Assembly (NCBI GenBank): GCA_937888935.1
Contig: CALARO010000074.1
Location: 1-5,583 of the forward strand
DNA from: an uncultured Clostridia bacterium
GTDB lineage: Bacteria; Bacillota; Clostridia; Christensenellales; Borkfalkiaceae
Direction of reading: 5' to 3'
Length of the DNA stretch: 5,583 bases
The position numbers and the translations under genes were made by a program. The notes under the pieces were generated by a model that did no database searches, was not told the DNA's origin, and worked only from the letters and a program-made list of their open reading frames with translations. Every line of letters starts with the position of its first letter. The first letter of the stretch is position 1. Positions 1 through 5,554 of this stretch are shown piece after piece.

Positions 1-1091
1 TTGATAAACACCCCGAAGAATTTACGCTGTATTCCGCGGCGGCGGGGCATGGCGGCGAAAAATTCATACAAATCCTGCAAAAGTACCGCCCGAAAATCGC
101 GGCGGTTGCCGATAAAGAAACGGGCGAAAAAATCCGCGCGCACATCCCGCAAGGCACGGCGTTTTATAGCGGCGAAAAAGAAGCGTTGCGCGCTCTTAAA
201 GGCGCGGACGTCGCCTTGATCGCGGCGAGCGGCTTCGCGGGGCTTTCGTACTCGTTCGCGGCGGCGCGGCTCGGCATGCCCGTCGCGCTCGCCAATAAAG
301 AAACGCTCGTGTGCGGCGGCGAATATTTTATAAACGAAGCGAAAAAATACGGCGCGGAAATCCGCCCCGTAGACAGCGAACATTCCGCCCTTTGGCAGGC
401 GCTGAATTTCAGGCGCGATACGCCGTTCAGGCGGCTTCTTATCACGGCGAGCGGCGGACCTTTCTACGGCAAAACCGAAGAAGAACTGAAAAACGTCACG
501 GCGGCGGACGCCCTGAAACACCCCACGTGGAAAATGGGCGCGAAAATCACGATCGACAGCGCAACGCTTTTGAATAAAGGCTTCGAAGTGATCGAAGCGC
601 ACCACTTGTACAACGCGCCTTACGAAAAAATCCACGCGCTCGTGCATCCCGAAAGTATCGTCCATTCCATGGTGGAATTCGAAGACGGCGCGGTGATCGC
701 GCAGCTCGGCGTGCCGAGTATGGAACTGCCCGTTCAGCTGGCGTTCACGTACCCCAAGCGGCTTGCCTGCTGCGAAAGTCTGGATTTCGAAAAGCTCGCC
801 GCGCTGCATTTTCTGCCGCTCGAAAAAGAAAAATTTCCGTGCTTTTCCGTCGCGCTTTCGGCGGGGCAAGCGGGCGAAAACTATCCGTGCGCGCTCAACG
901 GCGCGGGCGAAGAAGCGGTGCATGCGTTCCTTCGCGGCGAAATCGGATTTTTGCAGATTGCGGACTGCTTAAACGAAGTATTAAACGGCACGAAGAAGCA
1001 GAAAGTGCAGTCTTTCGAAACGCTCGTCGAAACGGATAAGCTTTCGCGGGCGGCGGCGCGCGCGTATATTTCGCGGTCGAATTGCCGATAA
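1..1091 (+). CDS. dxr: 1-deoxy-D-xylulose 5-phosphate reductoisomerase, 5'-truncated by the window edge
   Basis: This cytoplasmic enzyme converts 1-deoxy-D-xylulose 5-phosphate to 2-C-methyl-D-erythritol 4-phosphate with NADPH and a divalent metal, the committed step of the MEP isoprenoid pathway. The first complete codon is at 3 and the frame stays open to TAA at 1089-1091, giving 362 residues. The fragment opens with DKHPEEF, which aligns near residue 22 of typical Dxr, so about 20 residues including the GSTGSIG nucleotide-binding loop lie outside the window. Visible family motifs (fragment numbering) are LANKET (about 96-101), the metal-binding VDSEHSA with Asp124 and Glu126, TASGGPF (about 149-154), HPTWKMG starting at His173, and DSATLLNKGFEVIEA with Asn191, Lys192 and Glu195, followed by VHPESIVHSMVEF. 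All expected catalytic and metal residues downstream of the cut are present, so it looks functional. A TTG at 186 in this frame is an internal Leu codon, not the start. rseP follows after 35 nt, probably in the same transcript. Confidence 0.97.
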   Translation, partial: DKHPEEFTLYSAAAGHGGEKFIQILQKYRPKIAAVADKETGEKIRAHIPQGTAFYSGEKEALRALKGADVALIAASGFAGLSYSFAAARLGMPVALANKETLVCGGEYFINEAKKYGAEIRPVDSEHSALWQALNFRRDTPFRRLLITASGGPFYGKTEEELKNVTAADALKHPTWKMGAKITIDSATLLNKGFEVIEAHHLYNAPYEKIHALVHPESIVHSMVEFEDGAVIAQLGVPSMELPVQLAFTYPKRLACCESLDFEKLAALHFLPLEKEKFPCFSVALSAGQAGENYPCALNGAGEEAVHAFLRGEIGFLQIADCLNEVLNGTKKQKVQSFETLVETDKLSRAAARAYISRSNCR

Positions 1092-1126
1092 TTCGTCGGT
1101 GATAAAAACAAAAACAGGAGAGAGCA

Positions 1127-2407
1127 ATGGAAGCGATACTTGCCGCAAAATTTACCGAAATTTTAAAGAGCGCGGGCGGCGTGCTGGCGGCGGTGGCGAT
1201 CCTGCTCGTCATGGTCACCATCCACGAATTCGGGCATTATCTCGCGGGCAAGGCGCTCGGCTTTAAAATCAACGAATTTTCCGTGGGCTTCGGCCCTGCG
1301 ATTTTCAAAAAACGCAGCAAAAAAACGGGCGAACTGTTCGCCCTTCGCGTGATTCCGCTCGGCGGCTACTGCGCGTTCGACGGCGAAGACGAAATCGACG
1401 ACGAACCGGAAACAAGCGGCGTGCAAAAATCGGAAGCGCAACCAAAAAAGGCGCAAACGCCGTTTTCCGAACTCGAAGCGCAGCCGGGCGAACTGCCGGC
1501 AAACGCTGCGCCAAATAGCGAAACAAACCCGGAAGAAACCTACCCCGAACCCAAGGGCGAAAAATTCAACGATCAGCCGCCGTGGAAGCGCATTATCGTG
1601 CTTCTCGCGGGCGCGACTATGAATTATCTACTCGGCGTGCTGCTGATTTTCGTGATGTTTTTATCGTTCGGCAGACCGCTTTATAAAGTCACCGGCTTGC
1701 CCGCACCGGAAGATAGCGGCGCGCAGACGGAGCAAACGCAGGCGGCGGATAGCGAAAACGCGCTGCAATCGGGCGATATTATCATGCGTATCGAAGGCAG
1801 AAGACTGTATCTTATCACCGATTATATGGCGGCGATGAAAGGCAAAAATGCGGGCGATACGGCAAAGGTGGAAGTGCTGCGCCTTGAAAACGGCGCGCTG
1901 AAAAACCGCACGATAGAAATCACGCTCGGCGCGTCGTATAAAGATTTCGATTCGCTCACGAAAACCACGGGCATTTTAAAGGCGCTCGGAGTCACGGAAC
2001 TTTCGTCCGTCACGCTCAAAGAAGGCTTCGGCGTCACCGTGGGCAACGCGCTCGCGTACTCGTGGAAAGAAGCGGGCATGGTGTTGTCTTCGCTCGGGCA
2101 GCTCGTCACGGGCAAAATCAGCATTAAAAGCATGGGCGGGCCGGTTACCACCATCAAGGTGGCTTCGCAGCAGGCGAAGAGCGGCTGGGTGAATTTTCTG
2201 AATATCGCCTCGTTTATCGGCGTCAATCTCGCCGTGTTCAATCTGCTGCCCATTCCCGCGCTGGACGGCTCGAAAGTGGTGTTCTGCATTATCGAATGGA
2301 TTCGCAAAAAGCCGATCAATCGCAAGGTGGAAGCCACGATCCATTTCGTGGGCATCATTTTCCTTTTCGCGTTCGCGATACTTGTGGATATTTTACAACT
2401 GTTTTAA
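1127..2407 (+). CDS. rseP: RseP/site-2 protease family intramembrane zinc metalloprotease (M50) with PDZ domain
   Basis: An integral membrane protease of the S2P/RseP/RasP family, which cleaves transmembrane segments of anti-sigma factors and remnant signal peptides. The protein has 426 residues. TM1 is about 17-40 and carries the zinc motif HEFGH (33-37). A membrane-associated loop RVIPLGGYCAF (74-84) follows. TM2 is about 155-181 with AGATMN (161-166), which has Ala where many homologues have Pro. A single PDZ domain spans about 190-270 (GDIIMRIEG, 216-224), and GGPV is at 337-340. TM3 is about 356-376 and runs into NLLPIPALDG with the third zinc ligand Asp380. TM4 is about 403-423. Two regions are unusual: a Glu/Pro/Gln-rich stretch at about 85-150 between the loop and TM2, and a polar stretch at 193-212 at the start of the PDZ domain. 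The ATG at 1127 is supported by AGGAG at 1116-1120, six nt upstream. The substrate cannot be deduced; no anti-sigma gene is visible here. Confidence 0.95.
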   Translation: MEAILAAKFTEILKSAGGVLAAVAILLVMVTIHEFGHYLAGKALGFKINEFSVGFGPAIFKKRSKKTGELFALRVIPLGGYCAFDGEDEIDDEPETSGVQKSEAQPKKAQTPFSELEAQPGELPANAAPNSETNPEETYPEPKGEKFNDQPPWKRIIVLLAGATMNYLLGVLLIFVMFLSFGRPLYKVTGLPAPEDSGAQTEQTQAADSENALQSGDIIMRIEGRRLYLITDYMAAMKGKNAGDTAKVEVLRLENGALKNRTIEITLGASYKDFDSLTKTTGILKALGVTELSSVTLKEGFGVTVGNALAYSWKEAGMVLSSLGQLVTGKISIKSMGGPVTTIKVASQQAKSGWVNFLNIASFIGVNLAVFNLLPIPALDGSKVVFCIIEWIRKKPINRKVEATIHFVGIIFLFAFAILVDILQLF

Positions 2408-2418
2408 ATAAAAATTCG

Positions 2419-2459
2419 CCCTGTCATGCAAAAATGCTTGACAGGGATATTTTAATTTG
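2419..2459 (+). terminator. Terminator-like hairpin after rseP, overlapping the ylxM promoter
   Basis: Starting 11 nt after the rseP stop, CCCTGTCA (2419-2426) pairs with TGACAGGG (2439-2446). After a T-T mismatch, GCA (2428-2430) pairs with TGC (2435-2437) around an AAAA loop. A T-rich but interrupted tract (ATATTTTAATTT) follows. This fits a moderate Rho-independent terminator for dxr-rseP. The right arm contains the -35 box of the next promoter, so the palindrome could instead, or in addition, be a protein-binding site on DNA. Pairing is seen directly; function is inferred. Confidence 0.6.
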
Positions 2460-2466
2460 TTATAAT
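2438..2466 (+). promoter_or_regulatory. Consensus SigA/sigma-70 promoter for ylxM-ffh
   Basis: TTGACA at 2438-2443 and TATAAT at 2461-2466 are separated by exactly 17 nt, a perfect match to the housekeeping sigma consensus in both boxes and spacing. Transcription would start near 2472-2475, leaving a leader of about 25 nt before the ylxM ATG at 2499, with AAGGGG at 2485-2490 as a plausible ribosome binding site. It should drive ylxM-ffh and possibly the genes through rimM, since no equally good promoter is visible further downstream. Confidence 0.88.
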
Positions 2467-2498
2467 GGCAGGGCAGAAGAAAAAAAGGGGCGGCGGCA

Positions 2499-2768
2499 AT
2501 GGATGTACGCGTAGAAAAAGAAAGCTCGTTCACGGAGCTGTTCGATACTTACGGCGAACTTCTCACGCCGCGCCGCAAAGAAATCTGCGCGCTGTATTTG
2601 AATTTCGATCTTTCCTTAGGCGAAATCGGCGAAGAAAAGGGCATTTCGCGGCAGAGCGTATCCGATTGTCTGCGCACTTCGTGCGAGCAGATGAAAGAGT
2701 ACGATAAAAAACTCGGCGTAATCGCCCTGAAAAAAGAGATCGCAAGATTGAAATCGGCGCAGAAGTAA
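2499..2768 (+). CDS. ylxM: YlxM family helix-turn-helix protein, putative SRP-associated regulator
   Basis: YlxM (UPF0122) proteins are small sigma-factor region-4-like HTH proteins encoded next to ffh or ftsY in Bacillota. In streptococci YlxM has been linked to SRP, modulating assembly or GTPase activity. This protein has 89 residues, shorter than the roughly 105-115 usual in the family, with the shortfall at the C-terminus. The family signature is clear: FTELFDTYGELLTPRRKEI (about 11-29), then DLSLGEIGEEKGISRQSVSD (about 37-56), which forms the HTH with recognition-helix core SRQSVSD, then a Lys/Glu-rich helical tail (about 60-89) that may be a short coiled coil. The ATG at 2499 is placed by AAGGGG eight nt upstream and by the promoter just before it. 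ffh begins 19 nt downstream, so the two are certainly one transcription unit. Whether it binds DNA, SRP RNA or Ffh in this organism cannot be read from sequence. Confidence 0.93.
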   Translation: MDVRVEKESSFTELFDTYGELLTPRRKEICALYLNFDLSLGEIGEEKGISRQSVSDCLRTSCEQMKEYDKKLGVIALKKEIARLKSAQK

Positions 2769-2787
2769 ACGGGGAGGTTTTGGAAAA

Positions 2788-4107
2788 ATGGCGTTGTTCT
2801 CTTCGCTTTCCGAAAGGCTCAATCACATATTTTCCAAGCTCACCAAGCGCGGAAAACTCACGGAACTCGAAATCCGCGGCGCGATGCGCGAAGTGCGCGT
2901 TGCGCTTTTGGAAGCGGACGTCAATTTAAAAGTGGCGAAAGAGTTTATCGCCGAAGTTTCCGAAAAAGCCGTAGGGCAGGAAATTTTAAAATCGCTCAAC
3001 CCCGCGCAGCAGGTGATTAAAATCGTCAACGACGAGCTGATCGCGCTCATGGGCGGCAAAAATTCCAAACTCGAAGTCGCGCCCAAGCCCCCCACGGTGA
3101 TTATGATGTGCGGTTTGCAGGGCGCGGGCAAAACCACGCTTTGCGGCAAGCTCGCGTATCTTCTGAAGAAGCAGGGCAAAAAACCGCTTTTGGTCGCGGG
3201 CGACATCTACCGCCCCGCCGCCATTTCGCAGCTTCAGGTAGTGGGCAAAAAAGTCGGCTGCGAAGTCTTCGAAAAAGGCACGCAATCGCCCGTAAAAACG
3301 GCGAAGCAGGCCGTTGAGTACGCAAAGTCGATGGGGTACGATACGGTGATTTTAGATACCGCCGGGCGGCTTCAGATTGATGAAACGCTGATGGGCGAGC
3401 TTGAAGAAATCAAGAAAGCCGTGGAAGTCACCGAAACGCTGCTCATCGTAGACGCGATGACGGGTCAGGAAGCGGTCAACGTAGCCGAAACGTTCAATAA
3501 CCGGCTGGAAATCACGGGCGTGATTTTAACGAAGCTGGACGGCGATACGCGCGGCGGCGCATGCCTTTCCGTGAAGAAAGTCACGGGCAAGCCGATCAAG
3601 TTTATCGGCGTGGGCGAGAAGCCGGAAGATTTAGAGCCGTTCTATCCCGATCGCATGGCTTCGCGGATTCTGGGCATGGGCGACGTGCTTTCCTTAATCG
3701 AAAAAGCGCAGCAGGCGATCACGGAAGAAGACGCCAAAAAAATGCAGCAGAAAATGAAAGACGGGGCGTTCACGCTGAACGACTATCTCGAACAGTTCGA
3801 AATGATGCAGAAAATGGGCGGCGCGAAATCCATGCTCGGCATGCTGCCGGGCGCGGGCAAGTACAAGATTTCGGAAGACGACGTAGACGAAAAGCAGATG
3901 GCGCACACGAAAGCGATCATTCTTTCCATGACGCCCGCCGAGCGGGAAAACCCGTCGGTGATCGACAGCAAGCGCAAGCGGCGTATTGCTCTGGGCAGCG
4001 GCACGCAGGTGCAGGACATCAATAAGCTTTTGAAGCAATTCGATCAGGCGAAGCAGCTGATGAAGCAGCTCAAAGGCTCAAAGGGCAGAATGAGATTACC
4101 ATTTTAA
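2788..4107 (+). CDS. ffh: Signal recognition particle GTPase Ffh (SRP54)
   Basis: Ffh binds 4.5S/6S SRP RNA and signal sequences emerging from the ribosome, and delivers nascent chains to FtsY at the membrane. It has 439 residues, a normal length. The N domain (1 to about 90) includes the ALLEADVNLKV helix region (about 39-49). The G domain shows all the GTPase motifs: P-loop GLQGAGKTT (109-117), DIYRPAAISQL (139-149), DTAGR (190-194), TKLDG (248-252), the SRP-specific DTRGGA (253-258) and IGVGEKPEDLEPF (273-285). The Met-rich M domain starts near 300, with DYLEQFEMMQKMG (332-344) and MLPG (352-355). The RNA-binding helix-turn-helix is IDSKRKRRIALGSGT (392-406). The C-terminus is short, with no long Met/Gly tail. 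GGGGAGG at 2771-2777 supports the ATG at 2788, ten nt downstream. It is translationally close to ylxM, and ftsY is not in the window. Confidence 0.98.
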   Translation: MALFSSLSERLNHIFSKLTKRGKLTELEIRGAMREVRVALLEADVNLKVAKEFIAEVSEKAVGQEILKSLNPAQQVIKIVNDELIALMGGKNSKLEVAPKPPTVIMMCGLQGAGKTTLCGKLAYLLKKQGKKPLLVAGDIYRPAAISQLQVVGKKVGCEVFEKGTQSPVKTAKQAVEYAKSMGYDTVILDTAGRLQIDETLMGELEEIKKAVEVTETLLIVDAMTGQEAVNVAETFNNRLEITGVILTKLDGDTRGGACLSVKKVTGKPIKFIGVGEKPEDLEPFYPDRMASRILGMGDVLSLIEKAQQAITEEDAKKMQQKMKDGAFTLNDYLEQFEMMQKMGGAKSMLGMLPGAGKYKISEDDVDEKQMAHTKAIILSMTPAERENPSVIDSKRKRRIALGSGTQVQDINKLLKQFDQAKQLMKQLKGSKGRMRLPF

Positions 4108-4190
4108 GCCTTAATTTAGGCTTCCCCTTGGGGGGAAGCTGTCAACAAAGTTGACTGATGAGGGGCGTTGGCAACCGAACGGCAGAAAAT
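4104..4190 (+). repeat. Palindrome cluster in the ffh-rpsP gap, candidate dispersed repeat
   Basis: Immediately at the ffh stop there are three consecutive inverted repeats. AAGCCT/AGGCTT (4106-4111 and 4118-4123) has loop TAATTT. GCTTCCCC/GGGGAAGC (4120-4127 and 4132-4139) has loop TTGG. GTCAAC/GTTGAC (4141-4146 and 4150-4155) has loop AAA. They are followed by TGATGAGGGG (4156-4165) and a CGTT/AACG pair (4166-4169, 4178-4181). The first two share bases and are mutually exclusive. The GGGGAAGC, small hairpin, then TGATGAGGGG layout resembles a palindromic repeat that I recall being scattered through intergenic regions of Clostridia genomes; that resemblance is from memory and unchecked. There is no T-tract directly after any stem, so a classical terminator is unlikely. 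The rest of the gap (4191-4244) is A-rich, with a weak 5-bp hairpin (ACAGG/CCTGT, 4210-4224) and no convincing promoter. Confidence 0.6.
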
Positions 4191-4259
4191 CAACAAACAA
4201 AGCTAAAAAACAGGCAACCCCTGTAAAAAATATTTATATACTTTCGGAGGTATAAAACA

Positions 4260-4553
4260 ATGGTTAAAATGAGACTTGTAAGACTCGGCGATAAGAGAAA
4301 TCCTATCTACCGTGTGGTGGTAGCGGATGCGCGCAAAGCGGCTACGGGCGAATATATCGAATGCGTAGGGCATTATCGCCCCACCGTTGATCCCAACGAG
4401 CTTACGATCGACGCGGACAAAGCGAAAGATTGGCTGAAAAAAGGCGTTCAGCCCACCGAAACGGTGAAAAACCTGCTTGTGAAAGCGGGCGTGATCGAGA
4501 AATCGGAAAAGCTCAGCCCCGCAAAAACCAAAGGCAAGAAGTCTAAGAAATAA
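4260..4553 (+). CDS. rpsP: 30S ribosomal protein bS16
   Basis: bS16 is a primary assembly protein that binds the 5' domain of 16S rRNA. The 97-residue product begins MVKMRLVRLGDKRNPIYRVV, the family's N-terminal signature, followed by VADARKAATGEYIECVGHYRP (about 21-41). The core region TVDPNELTIDADKAKDWLKKGVQPTETVKNLL covers about 42-73. A Lys-rich tail with no fixed structure expected ends it (SPAKTKGKKSKK). The length is typical. The start is decided by a near-ideal CGGAGG at 4245-4250, nine nt before the ATG; Met4 has no comparable site. It lies in the classic ffh-rpsP-khpA-rimM order, but the gap from ffh is unusually long (152 nt) and filled by palindromes, so expression relative to ffh may be adjusted there. 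Confidence 0.98.
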   Translation: MVKMRLVRLGDKRNPIYRVVVADARKAATGEYIECVGHYRPTVDPNELTIDADKAKDWLKKGVQPTETVKNLLVKAGVIEKSEKLSPAKTKGKKSKK

Positions 4554-4582
4554 TCTGCCGTGCGGCGTTTTGGAGAAACAGT

Positions 4583-4843
4583 ATGCTTGAATTGATTAAA
4601 TATATCGTCGATCAGTTCGCCGAAGATAAAGAAAACGTGGAATACGAAGTGGTGGAAAAAGAACGCGCCATCGAAGTGATCGTTTCTCTTTCTTCTTCGG
4701 ATATGGGCAAGGTGATCGGCAGACAGGGCAAAATCGCAAAGGCGCTTCGCACCATCGTGCGCGCCGCCACGCCTTCCGATTCCAAGCGTTACGTCATCGA
4801 AATCCGCGAAAAAGGCGGTAACAGAGTAGACGGCGAAGAGTAA
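4583..4843 (+). CDS. khpA: KhpA (YlqC) KH-domain RNA-binding protein
   Basis: KhpA is a minimal one-domain KH protein that in Gram-positive bacteria partners with KhpB/Jag (EloR), binds many RNAs, and in streptococci affects cell elongation and division. The product has 86 residues, close to the family's usual 75-85. Visible are the N-terminal helix MLELIKYIVDQFAE (1-14), strands YEVVEKERAIEVIVSLS (21-37), and the RNA-binding GXXG loop, here GRQG (46-49), within MGKVIGRQGKIAKALRTIV (41-59). A final strand, RYVIEIRE (69-76), follows, with a short acidic tail after it. GGAG at 4572-4575 precedes the ATG by seven nt. It starts 29 nt after rpsP and is surely co-transcribed with it. The khpB gene is not in this window. 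Confidence 0.95.
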   Translation: MLELIKYIVDQFAEDKENVEYEVVEKERAIEVIVSLSSSDMGKVIGRQGKIAKALRTIVRAATPSDSKRYVIEIREKGGNRVDGEE

Positions 4844-4856
4844 TCGGGGCAAGTTT

Positions 4857-4904
4857 TTTAAGGCTTTTCCGCAAAGAAACGGAGAAGCCTTAAACAGCTT
4901 TTTT
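4857..4904 (+). promoter_or_regulatory. Strong hairpin in the khpA-rimM gap, possible attenuator or mRNA processing/stability element
   Basis: Bases 4857-4871 pair with 4880-4894 in a 15-bp stem (core TTAAGGCTT/AAGCCTTAA and TCCG/CGGA) with one T-G wobble (4867-4884) and an 8-nt A-rich loop, CAAAGAAA. A run of six T (4899-4904) follows, but four nt (CAGC) separate it from the stem, so as an intrinsic terminator it is imperfect and may be only partial. The rimM ribosome binding site (AAGGAA, 4917-4922) lies just downstream. Partial read-through, RNA processing or 3'-end protection of rpsP-khpA mRNA are all possible; the function is not shown by the sequence. Confidence 0.55.
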
Positions 4905-4930
4905 GCGCTATTTTATAAGGAAAAACGGCT

Positions 4931-5437
4931 ATGGACAGACTTGTCATCGGCGAAGTGTTGAAGCCGCAGGGGATTCGCGGCGAAATCAAAATCAAAACGT
5001 TTACCGATGAAAACACGGCGGTGAAGAGCTTCAAACGCGTGTTTATCGGCGGCGAAGAATACAGAGTGCTTTCTTTCCGCACGGGCGAAAGCGGTTTTGC
5101 GTACTTAGGACTTCGCGGCGTGCCTGATCGCAACGCGGCGGAACTTTTGCGCGGCAAGGAAATCGAAGCCGAACGCGACGACGCCCCGCCGCTCGAAGAA
5201 GGAACGTATTATATCGTGGATCTTCTCGGCTGCGAAGTTTCGGATGAAACGGGCAAGGTGTACGGCACGCTTGAAAACGTGGTTTCGCTCGCGTCGGACG
5301 TGTACACCGTGAAAAACGGCGCGGAAGAAATTTCGTTCCCCGCGGTGCGCGGCGTGGTGCAAAAAGTGGATATTTCCGCGAAAAAAATCGTGGTAAACAG
5401 CGAAATTTTGGCTCAAATCTGCGTAAAAAACGCGTAA
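4931..5437 (+). CDS. rimM: 16S rRNA maturation factor RimM
   Basis: RimM binds uS19 and assists maturation of the 30S head and 16S rRNA processing. The 168-residue length is normal. The N-terminal RimM beta-barrel begins RLVIGEVLKPQGIRGEIKIKTFTD (about 3-26), with the conserved G(K/E)-(x)-KPxGxRGE pattern, and includes the family motif RGVPDRNAAELLRGKEIEAER (about 62-82). The C-terminal PRC barrel starts at about 92 with YYIVDLLGCEVSDETGKVYGTLENV and continues through SDVYTVKNGAEEISFPAV to VQKVDISAKKIVVN (about 143-156). The ATG at 4931 has AAGGAA at 4917-4922, eight nt upstream. It is the last gene of the block: a strong terminator follows 18 nt after the stop, and trmD, its usual next neighbour, does not follow within the 146 nt available. 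Confidence 0.97.
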   Translation: MDRLVIGEVLKPQGIRGEIKIKTFTDENTAVKSFKRVFIGGEEYRVLSFRTGESGFAYLGLRGVPDRNAAELLRGKEIEAERDDAPPLEEGTYYIVDLLGCEVSDETGKVYGTLENVVSLASDVYTVKNGAEEISFPAVRGVVQKVDISAKKIVVNSEILAQICVKNA

Positions 5438-5455
5438 AAACCCATAAATAAGTTG

Positions 5456-5494
5456 AAAAAACAGCCGTTTTTCATCGAAAAACGGCTGTTTTTT
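5456..5494. terminator. Strong intrinsic terminator after rimM, probably bidirectional
   Basis: Bases 5456-5473 pair perfectly with 5477-5494 (18 bp including flanking A/T) around a 3-nt loop, ATC. The core is CAGCCG followed by five T and C, matching its complement exactly. On the + strand the stem ends in six T (5489-5494). On the - strand it also ends in six T (from the A-run 5456-5461), so it can stop transcription from either side. It lies 18 nt after the rimM stop and marks the end of the operon. Confidence 0.93.
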
Positions 5495-5529
5495 GTGAGA
5501 AAAACCCTTGAAAACAGAAGAAAAAAGCT

Positions 5530-5554
5530 GGTTCTATAATAAATGTTGGGGTGA
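5530..5554 (+). mobile_element. Possible end of an insertion sequence (ISL3-like), very tentative
   Basis: The stretch beginning GGTTCT (5530-5535) and ending GTTGGGGTGA (5545-5554) has the general look of an ISL3-family terminal repeat, which often begins GG-TCT and is followed by a leader before the transposase. No transposase coding sequence, second end or target duplication is in the window, and the resemblance is from memory. It also contains TATAAT (5535-5540), but the nearest TTGAAA (5508-5513) is 21 nt away, too far for a normal promoter. The surrounding 5495-5583 is otherwise A-rich and without any open frame. Confidence 0.22.

Noticed and set aside
1..219. Open frame starting TTG at 1, extremely Lys/Arg-rich
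   Set aside because: The overlapping frame beginning at 3 encodes clear Dxr sequence (HPEEF, AAGHGGEKFIQIL) continuous with the rest of the enzyme; the Lys/Arg bias is a frame-shadow effect.
1822..2358. 178-residue open frame on the minus strand inside rseP
   Set aside because: It lies wholly opposite well-conserved rseP sequence including the PDZ and TM3 zinc-ligand region, has no recognisable motif, and similar long antisense frames occur opposite the other genes, as expected from the codon bias.
3561..4025. 154-residue + strand open frame inside ffh
   Set aside because: It overlaps the ffh G and M domains in another frame, is rich in Arg/Gly/His from frame-shifted codons, and has no domain signature.
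4205..4230. ACAGG/CCTGT mini-hairpin flanked by A-runs as a minus-strand terminator
   Set aside because: The stem has only 5 bp and no minus-strand gene exists downstream of which it would act.
4237..4242. TATACT as a -10 box for rpsP
   Set aside because: No -35-like hexamer lies 16-18 nt upstream, and the start point would fall on or after the CGGAGG ribosome binding site.
4104..4259. SRP RNA, riboswitch or CRISPR repeat in the ffh-rpsP gap
   Set aside because: There is no SRP-RNA-type GGAA tetraloop domain in a long helix, no recognised riboswitch core, and the palindromes differ from one another with no regular spacers.
4890..4919. TTAAAC-18-TATAAG as a promoter for rimM
   Set aside because: The -35 is weak, the -10 overlaps the rimM ribosome binding site, and the start of transcription would fall within about 5 nt of the ATG.
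5508..5540. TTGAAA and TATAAT as a promoter reading out of the window
   Set aside because: The spacer is 21 nt, well outside the usual 16-18, and no open frame follows within the window.
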